Assembly: GCA_945883455.1 (NCBI GenBank)
Contig: CAMCXJ010000087.1
Span: 1-8,891, forward strand
Length of the DNA stretch: 8,891 bases
Origin: Prosthecobacter debontii
GTDB taxonomy: Bacteria; Verrucomicrobiota; Verrucomicrobiia; Verrucomicrobiales; Akkermansiaceae
Reading direction: 5' to 3'
Shown: piece after piece, positions 1 through 5,380 of the stretch
Layout of the letters: the number at the start of each line of letters is the position of its first letter
How positions within the stretch are numbered: position 1 is the first letter of the stretch
The notes under the pieces: model-generated
The model's input: only the letters and a program-made list of their open reading frames with translations
The model's database searches: none
Told to the model about the DNA's origin: nothing
Position numbers and translations under genes: made by a program

Positions 1-298
1 CGCTCGCTCCGGCAACCATGGCACGGTGGATGTCCTCATCCCCATCATAGGTGGTCAGCATCAATATGCGCGCGTCGGGTTGAGCTTTGCGAATAACTTT
101 CAAGGCATCGATTCCCGTTCCATCAGGCATTTGAAGATCAAGTAAGGTCAAGTCCGGTTGATGCTGGGCGTGGGCGGCGACGGTTTCAGCTACATTAGCA
201 GCCTCGGCAACTACCTTGAAGTCAGGACGTAGGTCGAGCACCACTCGCAAGCCCTCGCGGAAGAGTTCGTGATCGTCGGAAATCAGGATACGAATCAT
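1..298 (-). CDS. NarL/FixJ-type response regulator, receiver domain (partial)
   Basis: This is the N-terminal 99 codons of a two-component response regulator, cut by the left window edge. Translation from the ATG at 298 begins MIRILISDDHELFREGL. It shows the acidic pair D8/D9, the phospho-acceptor D54 in the strand LTLLDLQMPDGTG, and the conserved T82 in LMLTTYD. The family-typical lysine and the DNA-binding domain lie beyond the edge. The 'DDHELFREGL' and 'LDLQMPDGTGI' wording is characteristic of the NarL/FixJ (LuxR-type HTH) class, so a C-terminal helix-turn-helix is expected but not seen. The start lies 15 nt after the stop of the histidine kinase on the same strand, so the two are very probably co-transcribed and cognate. 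No strong ribosome-binding site precedes the ATG, which may mean translational coupling. The family call is firm; the target genes are inferred. Confidence 0.93.
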   Translation of the reverse strand, partial: MIRILISDDHELFREGLRVVLDLRPDFKVVAEAANVAETVAAHAQHQPDLTLLDLQMPDGTGIDALKVIRKAQPDARILMLTTYDGDEDIHRAMVAGAS

Positions 299-313
299 GG
301 GAGTGGTTGTTTA

Positions 314-2533
314 TCAGGCGGAATGAGGCAGGGCAACTTCGATACAAGAACCGCCGCCGACTTGGGAATACACGTTCAACGATGCTCCTAGCATCTGCGC
401 GCGTTCGCGCATGTCCTGCTGCCCGTAGTGAGGCCTGTCATTCGCGACGGGCTGGGAGGGGTCGAACCCATGGCCATTGTCTTTCACCGACAAAATGATC
501 ATGCCGTCCTTGCGCCGCAGTGTGACCTCCAGAGTCGTGGCTTGGGCGTGCTTGAGAACATTACCAACGGCTTCCTGGGCGATGTGTAGAAACTCGCATT
601 CCTGCTCGTTCGTAAGCCCAGCATCACCCACGTAAAGATCCAAGGTGGCGGCGATGCCGGTATCTTCGGTCAGCAGCTTGACGGAATCACGCAAGGCTTC
701 CGATAGTCTATGTTTCTCAAGCGCCAGACTGCGAAGCCCCCAGACGGTGCGGCGGACCTGAATCTGGCTTAGGCGCAACAGTTCGGTGGCTTTCGCAATT
801 TGACGCCGGGCGGGTTCCAATTCGGTGGCTTGGGGATGTGGGAGCAAGTCGTTGGCAGCATCCATGCGCAGAGCGGCACCGGCGAGAGTTTGCTCAAGTG
901 AGTCATGTAAGTCGCGGGCGAGGCGGTTGCGCTCTGCCGTCACTGCGGAGTATTCGCTCAGTTCATCGCGGCGCGCACTCAGTTGTGCATGCAATTGGCC
1001 CGTGCGGGTTTCCACCCGTTTTGCCAGCGCGTCTCTTGCGGACATAAGCTCAGCCTCGGCGACGACGAGGCTCTTGTTTTTGCGGGTCAACAGGCTAGCG
1101 AAAAACATCACCGTCAGTAGCGCCGACCCGGTCGCGGCGAGGGCGACGGCAAGTCTCAGAGGAGTCCACCAAGGCGCTGGCGCCACCACCCGCACGTCGG
1201 AGAGATTTCTCAACCGAATCAATAGATCCCGCGATTTCAAATACCCTTCTTCCTGTTGAGGTGAGGCCAGCGATCCTTCCGCGATTCCCGTGACCGTTAT
1301 GATCGCTCCGGGCAGCACATGAAGCGCATCACGGGGAATGCTACCGTTGAATTCAGCGGCGAATAGCAAACTGCCATCCTTCATGAGCAGCCGGGCCGGA
1401 CTGACATCCGTTTGGGTTTCAACCAGCCTGCCGCGGACTCGAACGACCCGTCCTTCATGGGAAAAGGCGTCCCGCGCGCTGTTCATGACGGCGGGCGCTA
1501 GGGCGGTGCTTGTGCCCAGGATTTGCACCTGACCATCTTCCAGTGTCGGGCTGGCCGGGCCGGATTTAGGAAATCCAATGACTTCCACGTATGAATTGAC
1601 GGCTGGAGGTTCAATCTTGCCTGTGGTCCAAACTCTCACTCCGTGCTCTTCATCTTGGATTTGAAAGGACTCGTCGTTCTGGGATTGGGTGACCGTGCCC
1701 CGAGTGCGAACCCGGTGGCCGGGCGCGCCGCTAACAGGATGCCCTAGCAATCCTTTCAGCGGAGTGAGTGGCAGCGTCGTTACGTCCCTTGGTGGTTCCA
1801 GAACCTCGATGAATTCTGGGTGGGTCACCCGCATTTGCGCGGTGAGGACCTGCCCGCTTTCGTTGACGGCGACCGCGGTGATGCCTTTTACCCGGACTAC
1901 TGAATCCACCAGTCCGGACAGTCGCTCGAGTTGGTTACTGGGGGTGAGGACCAGGATCCGCGTGCCCTTGGCATCCAGATGCATGATCGCATGGTCGCGA
2001 CCCAGGGCCGACCAAGGCTGCACCGCCCGGACGATGCCGGAGAGTTCCACGAAATGGCAGTCGTAGAAGCCGCTCAACAATTCGCTTCCCGTGACGTTTT
2101 CAGGCTCCGGGAGGCCGGGCTCCCCGATTACTTCGAGTGTTTGCACCACGAAGTCGGGTGCGAATTTTCCTTTCTGGAGGTAGCCTCCCACTTCGACTTT
2201 CTGGCCAAGTTTGAGATCACGGGGGCGGTTCACGTGCATCGGCAGCCAAATGGCGGCCTTACCGTCTTGAATAGCGATCTCGGTTTGCTGGTCGCTGATG
2301 TGGTTGATGATACCACCCGTTCTCGCCTCGATATGGAGGCCCTCGTCATTCGGAAACTCACGCAGCTTGCTGATGCTTAAAAAAGGTGCTACCTGCGCCA
2401 AGGCACACGGAAAGACCGCGCCGATGGCGATGAAAAAGATCAAAGAAACTTTGCCGAATACAATCAACCCGGATCGTAGGCTGCCATAAAACCCCTCGCC
2501 TGCAAAGCCGTGTCTGAGGTGTGCTGTAGTCAT
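314..2533 (-). CDS. Membrane sensor histidine kinase (HisKA_3 type) with OB-like repeat sensor region
   Basis: A 739-residue transmembrane kinase that should phosphorylate the response regulator encoded just downstream. Residues about 22-46 form an N-terminal signal/anchor helix. Residues about 48-450 form a large extracytoplasmic region, and a second membrane helix spans about 456-483. A short coiled-coil-like linker (about 484-530) leads to the HisKA_3 dimerisation region with phospho-accepting H543 in RLARDLHDSLEQ. The ATPase domain follows, with an N-box around N658 (AQEAVGNVLKHA), a G1 box VKDNGHGF (683-690), and a G2-like YGQQDMRERA (703-712) where the family usually has YGLxxMRER. The sensor region repeats a pattern of a V-V-G strand pair followed by an IQD-like strand, for example IAIQDGKAAIW and FQIQDEEHGVRVW, which suggests several OB-like folds. 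The ligand is unknown. The ATG at 2533 has no good ribosome-binding site and overlaps a palindrome. A TTG at residue 23 is a possible alternative start and would give a cleaner signal sequence. Confidence 0.93.
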   Translation of the reverse strand: MTTAHLRHGFAGEGFYGSLRSGLIVFGKVSLIFFIAIGAVFPCALAQVAPFLSISKLREFPNDEGLHIEARTGGIINHISDQQTEIAIQDGKAAIWLPMHVNRPRDLKLGQKVEVGGYLQKGKFAPDFVVQTLEVIGEPGLPEPENVTGSELLSGFYDCHFVELSGIVRAVQPWSALGRDHAIMHLDAKGTRILVLTPSNQLERLSGLVDSVVRVKGITAVAVNESGQVLTAQMRVTHPEFIEVLEPPRDVTTLPLTPLKGLLGHPVSGAPGHRVRTRGTVTQSQNDESFQIQDEEHGVRVWTTGKIEPPAVNSYVEVIGFPKSGPASPTLEDGQVQILGTSTALAPAVMNSARDAFSHEGRVVRVRGRLVETQTDVSPARLLMKDGSLLFAAEFNGSIPRDALHVLPGAIITVTGIAEGSLASPQQEEGYLKSRDLLIRLRNLSDVRVVAPAPWWTPLRLAVALAATGSALLTVMFFASLLTRKNKSLVVAEAELMSARDALAKRVETRTGQLHAQLSARRDELSEYSAVTAERNRLARDLHDSLEQTLAGAALRMDAANDLLPHPQATELEPARRQIAKATELLRLSQIQVRRTVWGLRSLALEKHRLSEALRDSVKLLTEDTGIAATLDLYVGDAGLTNEQECEFLHIAQEAVGNVLKHAQATTLEVTLRRKDGMIILSVKDNGHGFDPSQPVANDRPHYGQQDMRERAQMLGASLNVYSQVGGGSCIEVALPHSA

Positions 2534-2542
2534 TTTGGACTA
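2527..2542. promoter_or_regulatory. Inverted repeat TAGTC-N6-GACTA, putative operator (copy 1)
   Basis: A perfect 5-bp inverted repeat, TAGTC-ATTTTG-GACTA, sits between the divergently transcribed kinase and GH5 genes. The same palindrome recurs at 5288-5303, and the 21 bp starting at each copy match at 19 positions. It overlaps the annotated ATG of the kinase (2531-2533) and ends 35 nt before the GTG of the GH5 gene. A 16-bp dyad is the right size for a dimeric LuxR/NarL-type regulator. The neighbouring response regulator is the obvious candidate to bind it, but this is inference. Confidence 0.55.
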
Positions 2543-2577
2543 TAGCTCGGATCAGGAAATCAAAGGTAACTAAAGTT

Positions 2578-5268
2578 GTGCGTGTTTTAAAACCTCTATT
2601 GGCTCTTTTCCTTGGCCTGATTCCCGGCGTGGCCTGCGGACAGTTGCTGCAAGTCAACGGCACCCGGATCGTCAACAGTTCGAACAATCAGGAAGTCATC
2701 CTCAATGCGGTCAACTTCGGCAATTGGATGGTCATGGAAGGCTACCTGATGAACTCCACCTCACAGGCCCCCGCGCAGCACGACTGGAAACAAAAGCTGA
2801 CCGCCCTCGTTGGCCCGGCGAATGTGAAGACCTTCTACGACGCCTGGCTGGCCAATCACGTCACACAGGCTGACATCCACCAAGTCAAGAGTTGGGGTTT
2901 CAACGCGGTGCGCCTGCCTTTGCATTACGAATATTTTGTCAACCGCGACACACCTGACGAATGGAACGAACAGGTGTTTCTCCTGTTAGACAACGTGATC
3001 TCATGGTGTGCGGCGGCGGGCATCTACGCCATCATCGATCTGCATGCCGCCCCCGGAGGTCAGAGCAACAATGACATCAGCGATTATGATGACACCCATC
3101 CTTCGCTTTGGGACAGCGTGGCGAACCAAGACAAGACCGTGCGCCTGTGGCAACGGATTTCCGAGCGTTACAAGAATCAGCCGTGGGTCGCCGGTTATGA
3201 TTTGATCAACGAGCCCGCATGGGACCTTCCCGGCGGCACACTCCTGCGGTCGCTTTACGGACGCATCACCGATGCCATCCGCGCGAACGGCGACAAGCAC
3301 ATCCTCTTCATTGAGGGAAATTGGTATAGCAACGACTACACCGGCCTCACTCCCGCGTGGGATCCGCAAATGGTCTATGTGTTTCACAAATACTGGTCCT
3401 CCGCTGAGTCGCCGAAGGAAATCCAGTGGGTGCTCGATCTGCGGACCGCCCAGAACCGCCCAATCTGGTGCGGCGAGCATGGCGAAAACAGTAACGACCA
3501 TTTCACCAAGATGGTCGAACTGCTCCGCAGCCAGGGCGTCGGCATGTCGTGGTGGCCGATGAAAAAATTCAAGAGCATCAACGGCCTCGCTGATGCCACA
3601 TTCCCTGCCGGATACCAGGATCTCCTCGACTACTTCGGAGGCACCAAACCAGGTTTAAACCCCACGGCCGCATTCACAACACTGATGGAGCTTGCCGGCA
3701 GCGTGCGATTGAAAAACTGCCGCCTCCAGACGGAGATGATCCGCTCGATCCAAAGCCAGCCCGGCAACAGGGATACCGCACCCTTCAAGCAGCATCAGAT
3801 CCCCGGTCGCATCCAAGCGCCGGATTACGATCAGGGAATGAATGGCCATGCCTATTCGGATACTGCTTGGGAAAACTATAACCTCACCACTTCCAACTAC
3901 ACTGCGGGCAACGAGGGATGGTCCTACCGCAACAACGGAGTGGATGTCCAAACCTGCGCCGACGCCTTGTCCAACGGCTACAACGTCGGTTGGTTCGTGG
4001 CCCCCGAGTGGATGCGCTACACCGTCACGGTCGCCACGCCCGGCACCTACCGCATCGAACTGCGCGTCGCCAAGGGCGGCGGCGATGACGGCATGCTGGA
4101 AATCCAGGACGGCGACGGACTGCGGGTCCTCGCCAGCGCAACGATTCCCGACACTGGCGGCGATGCCTCCTATCAGACGGTGGTTTGCGCTGGCGGCTTC
4201 GCCAGTGCGGGCAAGCAGGCGATTCGCATCGCGAATGTGGCGGGCTCATACTACAACATCGCGTCCCTCAATTTCGTTTGGGAAAACGCCACCGCGCCGC
4301 CGACCACTCCGGTCAAAGCTCCGGTCCGGCACGTCACGCTGAAGGGCAGCAACGGCCTCTACGTGACCTATAGTAACGGAAACAAACTCGCCTCTTCCAC
4401 CGCCACCAACGCTTGGACAAAGGAACGCTTCACCTTGACCGATGCAGGTGCCGGACGCGTCGCCCTTCGTGCTTCCAATGGCAAATGGCTCCGGCTTAAC
4501 ACCACCGACAACAAACTTTACGCGGATGCAGCCAGCATCGGCACGGATGAGCGTTTCCTTCTGAAAAACCTGAGTGGAGCGTTTTCACTACAAGGCTCCA
4601 ACGGTCACTACGTTTCTTCAGAAGGGGGTTCTGCTGACGGCCTTACCTGCAACCGTTCCTATCCCGCAGGGTGGGAGTATTTTCGGGAGTCGGTCGTCTC
4701 GATTGGCTGGGTCCCGGCCGCAGCGGCACCGGCCGCGCCTCAGGGCCTCGAAGCGGTAGTCACGGGCCAGGCGGCAACCCTCAACTGGAATCTCGTTTCC
4801 GGCGCGTCGCATTACACCGTGAAACGGGCGACCCAATCGGGTGGTCCTTATTCCAATGTTGGCACCGATCTCACCGAGCAGGAGTTCACAGATTCCTTTG
4901 CACAGAAAGGGCTGAGGTATTACTACGTGGTCGTCGCCTACGCAGGCAATGTCTTCGGTCCTGCCTCGGAGGAAGTTAGCCTCACCGCACTACCACCAAG
5001 TACCTCAAGCTGGAACTCATTTCAAAACATCTGGTTCTCCGCCGGACAGCTCGCGAATGCCAATCTCAGCGCCCCGGATGCCGATCCTAACCACGACGGA
5101 CTGGCCAATGTTTTTGTCTACACTTCCGGCATCAGTCCGTGGCTCCAGGCAACAACCAAAGTGGTTCCGCTCGATGACATCCGCGAGCATGTGAAGGTGC
5201 GGGCTGCAGTCCCGACCGATGGTGTGGATCAGCGGTTCATGCGTCTCCGGGGAATCTTTTTGCCCTAA
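2578..5268 (+). CDS. Secreted multidomain GH5 glycoside hydrolase (GH5-CBM6-fascin-FN3)
   Basis: An 896-residue secreted glycanase. The GTG start gives a signal peptide (about 1-21, ...LIPGVACG|Q), and AAAGG about 11 nt upstream can serve as ribosome-binding site. The GH5 barrel covers about 23-375. Visible residues include NFGNWMVMEG, VRLPLHYEYF, DLHAAPGGQ (153-161), the acid/base E212 in DLINEP, H270/Y272 in VFHKYW, and the nucleophile E300 in WCGEHGEN. The DLHAAPG and NFGNW wording recalls exo-beta-1,3-glucanase-like GH5 enzymes, though the subfamily is not settled. A CBM6-like beta-sandwich follows at about 405-568 (IPGRIQAPDYD, YNVGWF, EWMRYTV). Next come a fascin-like beta-trefoil at about 583-703 (two clear LKGSNGLYV / LRASNGKWL repeats), an FN3 domain at about 718-804, and a C-terminal Verrucomicrobiota-type module at about 811-896 (ADPNHDGLANVF ... 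RFMRLRG). The middle of that last module appears missing. There is no PEP-CTERM tail. It is divergent from the two-component genes and probably controlled by the palindrome upstream. Confidence 0.93.
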   Translation: MRVLKPLLALFLGLIPGVACGQLLQVNGTRIVNSSNNQEVILNAVNFGNWMVMEGYLMNSTSQAPAQHDWKQKLTALVGPANVKTFYDAWLANHVTQADIHQVKSWGFNAVRLPLHYEYFVNRDTPDEWNEQVFLLLDNVISWCAAAGIYAIIDLHAAPGGQSNNDISDYDDTHPSLWDSVANQDKTVRLWQRISERYKNQPWVAGYDLINEPAWDLPGGTLLRSLYGRITDAIRANGDKHILFIEGNWYSNDYTGLTPAWDPQMVYVFHKYWSSAESPKEIQWVLDLRTAQNRPIWCGEHGENSNDHFTKMVELLRSQGVGMSWWPMKKFKSINGLADATFPAGYQDLLDYFGGTKPGLNPTAAFTTLMELAGSVRLKNCRLQTEMIRSIQSQPGNRDTAPFKQHQIPGRIQAPDYDQGMNGHAYSDTAWENYNLTTSNYTAGNEGWSYRNNGVDVQTCADALSNGYNVGWFVAPEWMRYTVTVATPGTYRIELRVAKGGGDDGMLEIQDGDGLRVLASATIPDTGGDASYQTVVCAGGFASAGKQAIRIANVAGSYYNIASLNFVWENATAPPTTPVKAPVRHVTLKGSNGLYVTYSNGNKLASSTATNAWTKERFTLTDAGAGRVALRASNGKWLRLNTTDNKLYADAASIGTDERFLLKNLSGAFSLQGSNGHYVSSEGGSADGLTCNRSYPAGWEYFRESVVSIGWVPAAAAPAAPQGLEAVVTGQAATLNWNLVSGASHYTVKRATQSGGPYSNVGTDLTEQEFTDSFAQKGLRYYYVVVAYAGNVFGPASEEVSLTALPPSTSSWNSFQNIWFSAGQLANANLSAPDADPNHDGLANVFVYTSGISPWLQATTKVVPLDDIREHVKVRAAVPTDGVDQRFMRLRGIFLP

Positions 5269-5287
5269 TGGATGAACCCCGACAGTC

Positions 5288-5303
5288 TAGTCATTTCGGA
5301 CTA
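5288..5303. promoter_or_regulatory. Inverted repeat TAGTC-N6-GACTA, putative operator (copy 2)
   Basis: The second perfect copy, TAGTC-ATTTCG-GACTA, lies in the 112-nt gap between the GH5 stop and the PEP-CTERM gene, 77 nt before its ATG at 5381. The sequence just downstream (GACTATTGCT) also matches copy 1 (GACTATAGCT). A possible -10 element, TATAAC, lies at 5308-5313. That would place the palindrome over the -35 region, a usual position for an activator, and no good -35 hexamer is visible there. The rest of the gap shows no other recognisable element and no convincing terminator for the GH5 gene. The repeat is seen directly; its promoter role is inferred. Confidence 0.55.
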
Positions 5304-5380
5304 TTGCTATAACAGTAAAATCCGAGCGATATTTAATAGCATTGCTACTTCTCAACAGTCGGCACCCTAACCGAAAAACC

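Noticed and set aside
825..2380. Plus-strand open frames of 64-149 codons opposite the kinase gene
   Set aside because: The kinase frame is unambiguous on the minus strand. These are Arg/Ser-rich antisense shadows without recognisable motifs.
2594..2643. Lipoprotein signal on the GH5 protein (Cys at residue 20)
   Set aside because: The residues before the Cys (P-G-V-A-C) do not fit the L-[AS]-[GA]-C lipobox, so ordinary signal peptidase I cleavage is more likely.
2358..2687. A 109-codon minus-strand frame overlapping both the kinase and GH5 starts
   Set aside because: It overlaps two well-supported N termini, has no domain, and would span the divergent regulatory region.
5288..5303. Palindrome as an intrinsic terminator for the GH5 gene
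   Set aside because: The stem is only 5 bp, no T-run follows, and an identical dyad lies in a divergent promoter region where a terminator makes no sense.
5342..5380. TTG start at 5342 for the PEP-CTERM gene
   Set aside because: It adds a non-hydrophobic leader (LLLNSRHPNRKT) before a good signal peptide. The paralog at 8266 starts exactly at the equivalent MKPK, so the ATG at 5381 is preferred.
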